This document shows positions 6,906 to 14,023 of a stretch of 20,530 nt of DNA, in pieces. The DNA comes from a virus: the IMG/VR virus record IMGVR_UViG_3300042884_000100, positions 1 to 20,530 of that record. One strand, written 5' to 3'. A program made the translations under genes and the position numbers. Numbering within the stretch: position 1 is the stretch's first letter; the number at the start of each line of letters is the position of its first letter. Under the pieces are notes generated by a model, which searched no databases, was not told where the DNA came from, and saw nothing but the letters and a program-made list of their open reading frames with translations.

Positions 6906-8882
6906 TTATTTTTTTCTCGTTACTATCATTGACTTCCACTCGTGTCTGCAACTTGGACTATGTGTATTTGTTCCCGGTAGTGTATACCAACCACCTGCTC
7001 TTGCAAAAACATCATATCCAAGTCTTGCACTCATACTTTGAATTTCAGACATACTATAAACTTTCTTTGCACCTATCAAGTATTTACAGAAAGGTCTGCT
7101 TGTTCTAATATCAGCATTGTTAAAACCTGACTTCCATTTATAGCCATAGCGTATTAAAATTTCAGTTGTCTGAGGTTTCATAGCTTCTACAATCTCGCTC
7201 AAAGGTCTTGTTAAAGTCCTTTCTACTTGAATGTTTTGGTCGATGCCTTTACCTATCTTAACTTCTGTTGCTTTAATAAAACCCTTTTCGATTAAAGTAT
7301 CTATTACACGCTTTACACTTCCTACATCTGTGTTTAGTGTTTCTGCTATTACTTCTGGAGTAATATACTTTTGCTTACTAATCAAATCTAAAATGTTGCT
7401 TTGTAATTGTGTTACATCTGCAAACGCTTCAAATTGATTATCTATAAACTTAGTTTTTTCGCTCCATACGTTGTAGTTATCTTCGTCATCACCAAACTCA
7501 TAAAAAACTTTAAAGTCCTCTTCGCTAAATTCTAATTCTTCTGCACCAAGCCAAGTTGCTACTTCTTCGTCTGTTAAAGCATATCCTGACTTTAGCATAG
7601 CAGTAGCTTGTTCCCTTGTTATCTTGCCTCTATTAAATTCTCTAATAATACGCTGCATATTCTGCCACTCACGACCTTTAAGACCTTTAATATGCTCGTT
7701 TACATTTAAAGGACTTGCTGCCATTGGCTGCTCTGTTTCAGCAGGTATCCCGTATTGCGTTGGGTCAATACCAAGCTTTTCTAATATCCATTCTTTAGGT
7801 GCTACTTGTAAAATAACACTTTCGCTAAACTCAATACCGATTGGGTCAGTAGGTTGTAGCATTAACTCTTCTGTAACACCTGCATATTGTCCAAGCATAT
7901 TAAATACACCTTCTAATTGCATTTGCTTGTAACGTACATAAGTGTTATTAAATATCTCGTAGCTATCACGCATCTGCTGACGGCTTCCTAATTGACCCGG
8001 AGTAGCAATACCAAACAAATCTGGACTTGTAATTTGGTGACCGCTAAATATGTTAGTTTGTATTAACTCATCTACTCTACCAAAATCTTCTTTAGTTAAA
8101 TCACTCGCACCCAAATCGTCTACAATAGGCTTACGAGTTGCATCGTTTACAAAAGCAAGTAAATACTTTTTGCCGTCTGCACCCGTATACATATTGTCGA
8201 ACTGTCTGCTTACTGCTCTTTTCTCGTCAGGGCTTGGCTCTCCGTTTGGTAAGGTAATAAGTTTACTAGCAGAAAACCCGGTTTGAGCATTACCCAAAAC
8301 GTGCTTACTTACTTCTACATCACTTTCAATATAGTTTAAAGCACCGAAATAACCCGGTAAGCTATAAACATTCATACCCGGTCTGTATTCTTTTACATAA
8401 AGTATTTGAACACCAATAGGGTTTTTAGGATTAAACGCTGCGTAAACTTCTGCTTTCTCTTGGTTGCGTGTAGCTTTCCAGTCTTCTTTATACCAGAACT
8501 GCGTGTTGTCTTTATTGGTTCTAATCTTTGTATAGTCACAATGCCATAATTCAGCGATTTGTTCGCCCATTACAGACCAAATAACTTGGATATAAGCACC
8601 GCCAAATAGTTCAATATCTAAAGCAACCTTTTTAGTTAGGTCGTTTAAAGTTTCGTCTCTATTAACTTGCTTAACAATAGGCTGCTCACCTGCCCAACCA
8701 TTACCAACAATGTAGTTCACTTTGCCTCTTACGATAGCATTGTGCTTGGCTGACTTGTTGAAAAGGTCTAATAGGTATTGCGGATAGTCATTATTTTGAC
8801 CATACTGCATATAACCTTCGCCTTTCTTTTCTTTATATTCCGGTTGCTTTGCTTCCGCAAATGTCAATACTTGTATTTCCAT
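6906..8882 (-). CDS. Portal protein fused to winged-helix and MuF-like C-terminal domains
   Basis: The N-terminal about 400 residues show portal features: QYGQNNDYPQYLLDLFNKSAKHNAIVRGKVNYIVGNGW near the start, a beta-rich ELWHCDYTKIRTNKDN region, and a long helical crown region. The portal is the dodecameric ring through which DNA enters the head. Residues about 490-545 look like a winged helix (a three-helix segment ITPEVIAETLNTDVGSVKRV, then GFIKATE). Residues 595-658 carry SRPFC (Cys599), a GGWYTLP turn and HSPSCRHEW (His641, Cys645, His647). This layout recalls the C-terminus of MuF/gp7 minor head proteins, with their SR-x-x-C and PNCRC motifs. At 658 residues it is longer than common portals of about 400-500. 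No separate MuF gene is visible. Confidence 0.88.
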   Translation of the reverse strand: MEIQVLTFAEAKQPEYKEKKGEGYMQYGQNNDYPQYLLDLFNKSAKHNAIVRGKVNYIVGNGWAGEQPIVKQVNRDETLNDLTKKVALDIELFGGAYIQVIWSVMGEQIAELWHCDYTKIRTNKDNTQFWYKEDWKATRNQEKAEVYAAFNPKNPIGVQILYVKEYRPGMNVYSLPGYFGALNYIESDVEVSKHVLGNAQTGFSASKLITLPNGEPSPDEKRAVSRQFDNMYTGADGKKYLLAFVNDATRKPIVDDLGASDLTKEDFGRVDELIQTNIFSGHQITSPDLFGIATPGQLGSRQQMRDSYEIFNNTYVRYKQMQLEGVFNMLGQYAGVTEELMLQPTDPIGIEFSESVILQVAPKEWILEKLGIDPTQYGIPAETEQPMAASPLNVNEHIKGLKGREWQNMQRIIREFNRGKITREQATAMLKSGYALTDEEVATWLGAEELEFSEEDFKVFYEFGDDEDNYNVWSEKTKFIDNQFEAFADVTQLQSNILDLISKQKYITPEVIAETLNTDVGSVKRVIDTLIEKGFIKATEVKIGKGIDQNIQVERTLTRPLSEIVEAMKPQTTEILIRYGYKWKSGFNNADIRTSRPFCKYLIGAKKVYSMSEIQSMSARLGYDVFARAGGWYTLPGTNTHSPSCRHEWKSMIVTRKK

Positions 8883-9256
8883 TATTGTCTAATTGTGAAT
8901 GTGCTTGTTGTTTCGTATTCCGTGAATGAGATAGTAGTGCCAGATAGTTCCATAATGCCCGTTTCGAGCAGGTTTAAGCCTGTTGGATTAAGGTTTGATG
9001 TACTTGCCTGTTCGTAAACTGAGTAGGTATATTGCCCGTTTAAACTCGTATTAAAGTGGCTATTGACTACAATGCTAAACTCGTTGTAACGTTCCTTGTA
9101 TGCGCTTATATCCGTATTGTTTAGCTTAACAAACTTAACATCTATATTCGTGCTTCTATTCTCAAACACAAATAGATAGTTTGGATTAGTAAGCGTTTGC
9201 TTTTCGGTTAGTGTCAAAATGATATTTTGGGTTTGCCCTTTCGTTAATTGTATCAT
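8882..9256 (-). CDS. Small beta-rich virion protein
   Basis: This 124-residue protein is predicted beta-rich: LTKGQTQNIILTLTE, PNYLFVFENRST, YNEFSIVV, GQYTYSVYEQAS. I recall similar proteins among uncharacterised structural genes of Bacteroidetes phages, with the Q-Y-T-Y-x-x-Y-E-Q-A motif. The start is taken as the ATG at 9256 rather than the TTG three bases upstream. Its stop overlaps the portal start (TAATG at 8882), so it is probably co-translated with the portal. It begins just after a strong terminator and may be expressed separately from the capsid gene. An adaptor or decoration role is possible but unproven. Confidence 0.78.
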   Translation of the reverse strand: MIQLTKGQTQNIILTLTEKQTLTNPNYLFVFENRSTNIDVKFVKLNNTDISAYKERYNEFSIVVNSHFNTSLNGQYTYSVYEQASTSNLNPTGLNLLETGIMELSGTTISFTEYETTSTFTIRQ

Positions 9257-9262
9257 CAACTA

Positions 9263-9292
9263 TAAATATACTAAGAGCCAAAACTTTGCAAA
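9263..9292 (-). promoter_or_regulatory. Weak Bacteroidetes-type promoter candidate
   Basis: On the minus strand, TTTG at 9292-9289 is followed after 18 bases by TATATTTA at 9270-9263, close to the Bacteroidetes -33 TTTG and -7 TAnnTTTG consensus. It lies just after the terminator, where a new promoter would be expected. However, the predicted transcript would begin almost at the ATG at 9256, implying a leaderless message. In AT-rich DNA such matches arise by chance. Confidence 0.25.
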
Positions 9293-9324
9293 ATAAAAAA
9301 CCCCCGTCAAATTAATGACGAGGG
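9291..9324 (-). terminator. Intrinsic terminator after the tail-tube-like gene
   Basis: The minus-strand RNA would fold CCCTCGTCA (9324-9316) against TGACGGGGG (9309-9301) around a six-base loop, a nine-pair stem with one G-U wobble, followed by six U's (9300-9295) and more U-rich sequence. The wobble becomes a C-A mismatch in the opposite direction, so the element is oriented for minus-strand transcription. It lies 26 bases after the stop of the gene at 9350-9871. Confidence 0.9.
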
Positions 9325-9349
9325 CATCTATATACAAAACCAAAACAAC

Positions 9350-9871
9350 CTAAGAACCTGCGGTAGTAAGTGCTGCTGCTACAGTAGAGTTTACCTCTGG
9401 AGCAAGGGCAGCTTCCGCACCTGTGAAGGTTAAAGTGTAACCACTTCTATCGCCTTCTGCCGTACCTGTACCTGCGCTACCGCCTGTAAGGTCTAAGCCT
9501 CTTGTTTTTCCTAAGTACCAATATTTACCATTGTTATCTTTGGCAACTGATACTAAAGTGTTTTGAGCCAACAACAAGATTTCGTTTCTTGTGTTCGCTT
9601 GTAATTTGTTTAATACTATGGTTAATTCTGGAGCGTAAAAGATAGTACCATTTTGTACGTTTGCATTAACATTCTCAACTAATTGAGAAGTGCCTTTTAC
9701 AAGTTCGTACTTAAAGAACTTCTTACCTGCTGCCTTTACTAAAGCGGTAATTACACCACTTGCTTCGGTAGTTGAGGTAACATCTGCTGCTGCCATAAAA
9801 TAAACCTCAGTAATTCCACCTAAACTGTCTTTACAATCTAAGGTATAATTTTGAGTTAAAGCACAAGCCAT
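9350..9871 (-). CDS. Probable major tail (tube) protein or other abundant structural protein
   Basis: This 173-residue protein is of a type I recognise from Bacteroidetes phages and prophages: MACALTQNYTLDCKDSLGGI at the start, VLNKLQANTRNEILLLAQN in the middle, and SGYTLTFTGAEAALAPEV near the end. The gene immediately follows the major capsid gene and is bracketed by two strong terminators, an arrangement that suits a highly expressed structural protein. No other gene in the window looks like a tail tube. The beta-rich ending and the size fit tail-tube proteins of siphoviruses, so that is my preferred role. A head decoration protein is the main alternative. Sequence family is fairly sure, function is inferred. 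Confidence 0.82.
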   Translation of the reverse strand: MACALTQNYTLDCKDSLGGITEVYFMAAADVTSTTEASGVITALVKAAGKKFFKYELVKGTSQLVENVNANVQNGTIFYAPELTIVLNKLQANTRNEILLLAQNTLVSVAKDNNGKYWYLGKTRGLDLTGGSAGTGTAEGDRSGYTLTFTGAEAALAPEVNSTVAAALTTAGS

Positions 9872-9894
9872 TGTTATTGAATTAAATTAGTTTG

Positions 9895-9924
9895 AAAAAA
9901 AGGGGGATATATTTCAATCCCCCT
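9895..9924 (-). terminator. Intrinsic terminator after the major capsid gene
   Basis: In minus-strand orientation, AGGGGGAT (9924-9917) pairs perfectly with ATCCCCCT (9908-9901) across an eight-base loop and is followed by seven U's including 9900-9895. It starts six bases after the capsid stop codon. No room for a promoter remains before the next ATG at 9871, so the downstream gene must rely on read-through. Confidence 0.92.
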
Positions 9925-9929
9925 ATAAA

Positions 9930-10883
9930 TTATGCAAGGATAAACTTCACTACTTCGTCTGGAAATGCGATGTTCACGCCCATCTTAAATTCGCTCACAA
10001 AGCGCACTTGGTCCGCCTCTTTTGCGTAAAAGATTTCGAATTTTTCTTCCTCGTTCAATAAGTCAGTACCTAAGAACAAGTTGCTCAAACGCATAGCGTA
10101 AACTTTGTTAGTTCCGTTAAGACCTGCAACTGCAATAACTTTGATTGTAGTACCTGGTAATACGAATTCGCTATCAGCTTTTACATCAATTTGATAATTG
10201 AAAGAACCGCTATTCTTAAGAGCAACAGTGTAAGTTCTGAATAAATCTTGACCACAGAAGATAGTCATATCTTCAGCAGCTACAACTTGTGCAGGGATTG
10301 CTTGGTAAACACCATCAAAGATAGAAATTACGTTAGCAGCAGTAATGCTTGATAAAGGAGCACCACTAATGTAAGTTGAAGCGTTTGCAGCTACAACACC
10401 TGAAGCAGCACCGATTAATTTTACAAGACCATCGAAGCGGTTAAGGTTAACATTAACACTTGAAGTGTCGCCAGTCCATAGCGCAGTTTCTAATTGAGCA
10501 GCAATAGTTTTAGCTTTCTTTTCAGAATATTCTTGCTCAAAAGGAATAGAGTCATAATAAGAACCAGTAGGTAAAGCCTTCTGAAGATACTTAGCTTCTA
10601 AATCTTTAGGGCAAAGAGCTTCGTTAACTTTAATTTTACCTGGAGTTACAGTACGTTGAGTAAAAGTTGTAGAACCAGAAGCGTTAAAACCGCAAGAAGC
10701 ACCATCTTGGAAGATAGCATCAGTTTGCATAATGTTGATTTTTTCGCTTGACTTCACGCCAACCATAACGTTACCAGCGCTCTTAATAAGAGAAGCAGTT
10801 TTTGCACCCAACACAGATGAAGTTACAAGTAGAGCCTCGTTTTCTTTTGTATAGTTTGCTAATGCAGATACATCAAATCCCAT
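9930..10883 (-). CDS. Major capsid protein (HK97-like fold expected)
   Basis: This 317-residue protein has no signal peptide and mixed alpha/beta composition. Features include an N-terminal helix region (VSALANYTKENEALLVTSSVLGAKTASL), KINIMQTDAIFQDG, a long-helix segment IPFEQEYSEKKAKTIAAQLETALWTGD (the spine-helix position), and a C-terminal EADQVRFVSEFKMGVNIAFPDEVVKF strand region. I recognise this as the capsid type common in Bacteroidetes siphophages. The neighbours support it: protease then scaffold just upstream, and a strong terminator just downstream. The protein lacks an obvious long N-terminal delta domain, consistent with a separate scaffold gene. The fold assignment is inference. 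Confidence 0.88.
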   Translation of the reverse strand: MGFDVSALANYTKENEALLVTSSVLGAKTASLIKSAGNVMVGVKSSEKINIMQTDAIFQDGASCGFNASGSTTFTQRTVTPGKIKVNEALCPKDLEAKYLQKALPTGSYYDSIPFEQEYSEKKAKTIAAQLETALWTGDTSSVNVNLNRFDGLVKLIGAASGVVAANASTYISGAPLSSITAANVISIFDGVYQAIPAQVVAAEDMTIFCGQDLFRTYTVALKNSGSFNYQIDVKADSEFVLPGTTIKVIAVAGLNGTNKVYAMRLSNLFLGTDLLNEEEKFEIFYAKEADQVRFVSEFKMGVNIAFPDEVVKFILA

Positions 10884-10895
10884 TTTATTTTATTT

Positions 10896-11486
10896 TTATT
10901 TGTTTAATAAAGCGTTTCTAAATTTCTCAATTCTATCGTACTTCATATTATGAGTTGTTACGTTAGAACCAAAGTTGTTTCTTGGTTGCGCAATAGGTTC
11001 AGCGTTAGGTGTCTTAGTAAGTGCTTCTATTAATTCAGCTACTTGACTAAAGCCATTCTTAACTTTTGCCTCTAATTGTGCTACTTGTGTTTTAAGATTT
11101 TCGTTTTGAGAAACTAAAGCAGCAATTTCGTCTGCCATCTTTTCGTCAATCTTATTGCCTAACTCAGCAGGTACTTCTTCAGCTTCTTTTGCTTCAGCCT
11201 CTGGAGTTTCGATAGATAAGATTTTAGAAGCCTCGTCTAAAACGATTTGTGTTCCGTCTGCTAATTGGTGTTCGCCCATTGGAGCAGGAGTCCCGTCTGC
11301 CAATGTAACTTCGCCACCGATAGCAAGTTCGCTAATCATAACCTTTGTACCATCCATAAGGCTATACTCTGCGAATGTAACAGGTACTTCTTCGATTGGT
11401 GCAGGAGCAGGTGCAGGAGCATCTACTATTGGCATATCTTCGAACAAAGCCCTAATTTGCATAATTGCATCTTTTGCGTTCATCAT
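10896..11486 (-). CDS. Scaffold-like protein
   Basis: This 196-residue acidic protein sits between the protease and capsid genes, the usual place for a scaffold. The N-terminal third has a Pro/Ala-rich stretch (VDAPAPAPAPIEEV) and two similar beta units ending in ADGT (VTLADGTPAPMGEHQLADGT, about residues 60-80), then a Glu/Ala-rich linker. Residues about 115-160 form a strong coiled coil (IAALVSQNENLKTQVAQLEAKV). The C-terminus is basic (YDRIEKFRNALLNK), as expected for a capsid-contacting tail. Two ATGs occur in tandem at 11486 and 11483; the first is used here. Scaffold function is inferred from position and coiled-coil content. Confidence 0.82.
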   Translation of the reverse strand: MMNAKDAIMQIRALFEDMPIVDAPAPAPAPIEEVPVTFAEYSLMDGTKVMISELAIGGEVTLADGTPAPMGEHQLADGTQIVLDEASKILSIETPEAEAKEAEEVPAELGNKIDEKMADEIAALVSQNENLKTQVAQLEAKVKNGFSQVAELIEALTKTPNAEPIAQPRNNFGSNVTTHNMKYDRIEKFRNALLNK

Positions 11487-11495
11487 TCTTTTTGT

Positions 11496-11532
11496 TTAAA
11501 TATTAATAAAAGATTTTGTTTATCATTTAACC
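11496..11532 (-). promoter_or_regulatory. Copy 1 of a duplicated bipartite intergenic element
   Basis: On the minus strand GGTTAAATGATAA (11532-11520) and TTAATATTTAA (11506-11496) are separated by 13 bases. The same two blocks with the same spacing occur before the protease gene. The element covers the protease stop codon and ends nine bases before the scaffold ATG. Its role (promoter, processing or translation signal) is unknown. Confidence 0.55.
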
Positions 11533-12107
11533 CTTTGCAATATTTCCTTTATTGCATTCATAAGTTCTTGTTCTTTGGTAGGTTTTGTCTTGTAAGTAAA
11601 CAAACCCTCTACGCTAAAGCCTTTAAATTTACCCTCTTTAACATCGTTCCATACCTCGTCATTATCTACTTTAAAGCTACCAAACCAACTTCCGTCTGGT
11701 GCATCTTCAAACCCTTTCATTGGTAAGATGCCTCTGCTCTCGTCTGTAATAAAGCTTTCAAACATTGTAACACCTTCTACTTGCGCGTTAGGTGAGTGCA
11801 TCAAGTTTACGTTTGATTGGTAGCCTCTTTTGAAAAACTTTTGAGCAATCTTAAAAATAGTATCTTTAGAGAACACCACATAGTAATCGCCGTAAGTAGC
11901 ATCGCTCCTAAAGATAGGAACGTCAGCCAACATAAGAGGTCCAGAAATAATACGCTTATCTTCGCTAACAACTTCAAAGCGTTGTTGGTTTTTAAAGGCA
12001 TTCCAATTCTTTTGAATAGCAGGGCGGTCTACCAATGCGACGTAATCTACCTCAGCATCGTCGTTCATATCCTCGCTGATGTCTAATAAATAAACAGGTA
12101 AGTCCAT
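11523..12107 (-). CDS. Prohead serine protease, XkdF-like
   Basis: This 194-residue protein matches the XkdF/prohead protease type (Pfam PF14550, from memory). Motifs are VDYVALVDRPAIQ at about 20-32, NLMHSPNAQVEGV with His104 as the expected catalytic histidine, FESFITDE just after, and a G-x-F-K-GFSVEG ending with Ser165 as the expected nucleophile. These enzymes process scaffold and capsid proteins inside the immature head. The position directly before the scaffold and capsid genes agrees. The C-terminal 25 residues (TKPTKEQELMNAIKEILQRV) form a helix that may bind the scaffold. I see no truncation. Family recognition is confident; the third catalytic residue is not assigned. Confidence 0.9.
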   Translation of the reverse strand: MDLPVYLLDISEDMNDDAEVDYVALVDRPAIQKNWNAFKNQQRFEVVSEDKRIISGPLMLADVPIFRSDATYGDYYVVFSKDTIFKIAQKFFKRGYQSNVNLMHSPNAQVEGVTMFESFITDESRGILPMKGFEDAPDGSWFGSFKVDNDEVWNDVKEGKFKGFSVEGLFTYKTKPTKEQELMNAIKEILQRVK

Positions 12108-12111
12108 AATC

Positions 12112-12148
12112 TTAAATATTAAGTGTTTTAAATTGTTATCATTTAACC
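12112..12148 (-). promoter_or_regulatory. Copy 2 of a duplicated bipartite intergenic element
   Basis: On the minus strand GGTTAAATGATAA (12148-12136) and TTAATATTTAA (12122-12112), again 13 bases apart, span the end of the tape-measure gene and the gap before the protease ATG at 12107. The blocks are identical to those at 11496-11532 while the spacers are unrelated, which suggests the blocks are selected. Confidence 0.55.
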
Positions 12149-14014
12149 GAACCTTGCTCTTTGCTGAATAGCTGCAATACGTTGTTGGCTGCTTGTAACA
12201 TCGCTCTCTACTACATAAGCTCTTGATGTTTGGCTACCTAAAGCATTAATAGATTGGCTGTCTAAGGTAGTCGTTTGCGCTTGTGGTTGCGGTGGGGCTA
12301 TCGGTGCTGATGCTGATATGCTCGGAGCAGCTGCGCCACCTTGGACGCTACCCGTGCCCTTTGCAGAAGGTACTTTAGTAGAAACAATCTTTTTAACGTT
12401 CATAATACCCGCAGCAATTACGGCTCCAGCAGTTACAAAACCGAGCGCACCGCCCTGTCCTAAGGCTTTTGTCGCACCTTGATAGGTATTAATGATAGCT
12501 TGTGCAACTGCAATAGCCTTACCTGCTACGCTATTTTGGTCTACAATAGCACTCAGGGCATCTAAAGCCATTTGAGTATCAGCTACTTTTTCGTCTAAGC
12601 GTTTTTTGTCTTCTGATGCTAACCACTTGTTTACTGCGCTTATGTTTTCAGCTGAGTTTTTAGTAGCTTCTTGCTGTTGCTGAATACCCTGCAAAGCAAA
12701 GTTTGTAGTAGTCGCTACTACTTTCATTTGCCCGTCTATTCGGTCATTATTTATTTTGTCTTGCTTGTCTTTGTCTTCTTTAGCTTGTGCGGCATCTAAA
12801 GCTGCGATTTCTTTTTGTGTTAATATCTTTGCCTTATTTGCAATACCCCTTCTTTTATCGTATTCAGCTAATAAGTCTTCTGTAAGTTTCTTTTCGTCTT
12901 GAAGTTGCTTGTCAAGTCTTGCAGACTGTTCTTCTGCTAATTTATCAGCATTGGCTTTTGCAGCATCAGACGTTTGCTTGTTTAAGCTTTGTACTGATAA
13001 TTGATACCCTGCTTGTTTGTTTTTTAAGTCTGCTAATGTTTTATCAATAGCTGCAATTTCTTGTTGCCCTTTCTTTTCTGTTTCTTTAGGGTCAAATACT
13101 AATCCTGATAGTTTTTCTGCTACGTTAAATTCAAAGCCTTTGCCAAATACTTGCGCAACTTTATTAACCCCGTCTATTACTAATTGAAGCGGTGCAGTTA
13201 CAAAATTTAATATCCCTTGTAGTATTTCTTTATTTCGCTTCTCAGCTGATAGCTGCGCTTGTAATACTATCTTTTGTTGTGCTACTTGTTTTTCAGTTGC
13301 ACTAATTACTTCGCCTGTTTGCTTAATCTTTAAGTCTAATATCTCTTTTTCTGACTTGCCTTGAAGCTTTAAGATATTATCTTGACTATCTATTGTCGAT
13401 AACTTGTCTTGTTGTGCTTTTGCATCTGCTTGTGTATCTGCTAAAAGCTTCTTTTGTTCTTCACTTACACCACCTACCGCAGCTTTAATATCGTCCCAAA
13501 ATGCAACAATGCCACCTAAAGCTAACAATAAAGCACCAATGCCAGTTGCACCAATACCAGCTTTTACGGCTTGAAAGGCTTTGACTGCTCCTGTTCTTAA
13601 TTCAGTAAAAGTAGAAACAATAGCACCTCTAAATTCAGCTAAGTTTTGAACTGCATCTCCGATAGCAAGTGCAGACTGTATTTTAGCTAATTGCTTAATT
13701 GTGTCTTCTCCTGCAAGTCCTGTAAGTTCTAAAGCCCCTTGAACGCCACCATAAGCAGCTGATAAAGCCGATACTGTCTTAGCTGCATTGTCAAGTCTTT
13801 GAGTATTTTCTTCTTGCTTTTGATTTGTTAAGTCTTGTAGATTTGCTAATCTTTTTTGCGCTGCTTCTACTTCTTTGCTATTCTCACCATACTGCGTACC
13901 TAAGTCTTCTACTGCTTTCGTAGTTTTCTCAATCTCTTGCCTTAGTTCTTTTATCGATTTTGAAGCGTCATTCGACTCGACTGTTACGCTAAAACCTACG
14001 TTAGTTGTCTGCAT
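12143..14014 (-). CDS. Tape-measure protein (short)
   Basis: This 623-residue, Ala/Gln/Lys-rich, largely helical protein fits a tape measure, which sets tail length and is ejected with the DNA. Residues about 15-75 are coiled coil (SIKELRQEIEKTTKAVEDLG, then EVEAAQKRLANLQDL). Residues 152-173 form a hydrophobic helix (GIGATGIGALLLALGGIVAFW). Residues about 190-480 are long coiled coil with KQDKIN-type charge. A second Gly/Ala-rich hydrophobic segment (GALGFVTAGAVIAAGIMNV) lies at about 515-545. The C-terminus is Ala/Pro/Gln-rich. At the usual 0.15 nm per residue it would predict a tail of roughly 90 nm. No lytic domain is visible. The call rests on composition and architecture. Confidence 0.85.
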   Translation of the reverse strand: MQTTNVGFSVTVESNDASKSIKELRQEIEKTTKAVEDLGTQYGENSKEVEAAQKRLANLQDLTNQKQEENTQRLDNAAKTVSALSAAYGGVQGALELTGLAGEDTIKQLAKIQSALAIGDAVQNLAEFRGAIVSTFTELRTGAVKAFQAVKAGIGATGIGALLLALGGIVAFWDDIKAAVGGVSEEQKKLLADTQADAKAQQDKLSTIDSQDNILKLQGKSEKEILDLKIKQTGEVISATEKQVAQQKIVLQAQLSAEKRNKEILQGILNFVTAPLQLVIDGVNKVAQVFGKGFEFNVAEKLSGLVFDPKETEKKGQQEIAAIDKTLADLKNKQAGYQLSVQSLNKQTSDAAKANADKLAEEQSARLDKQLQDEKKLTEDLLAEYDKRRGIANKAKILTQKEIAALDAAQAKEDKDKQDKINNDRIDGQMKVVATTTNFALQGIQQQQEATKNSAENISAVNKWLASEDKKRLDEKVADTQMALDALSAIVDQNSVAGKAIAVAQAIINTYQGATKALGQGGALGFVTAGAVIAAGIMNVKKIVSTKVPSAKGTGSVQGGAAAPSISASAPIAPPQPQAQTTTLDSQSINALGSQTSRAYVVESDVTSSQQRIAAIQQRARFG

Positions 14015-14023
14015 TATTTATCT

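Noticed and set aside
6754-7108. Overlapping plus-strand frames at the portal-connector junction
   Set aside because: Both are antisense to strongly supported genes and look like composition artefacts of AT-rich DNA.
11265-11726. A 153-codon open frame on the plus strand opposite the protease and scaffold genes
   Set aside because: It crosses two well-supported minus-strand genes and the gap between them, is rich in Cys/Phe/His as expected from an antisense frame, and has no plausible domain or context.
11807-12001. Second minus-strand frame inside the protease gene
   Set aside because: It is completely contained in the XkdF-like protease frame, whose catalytic motifs are intact.
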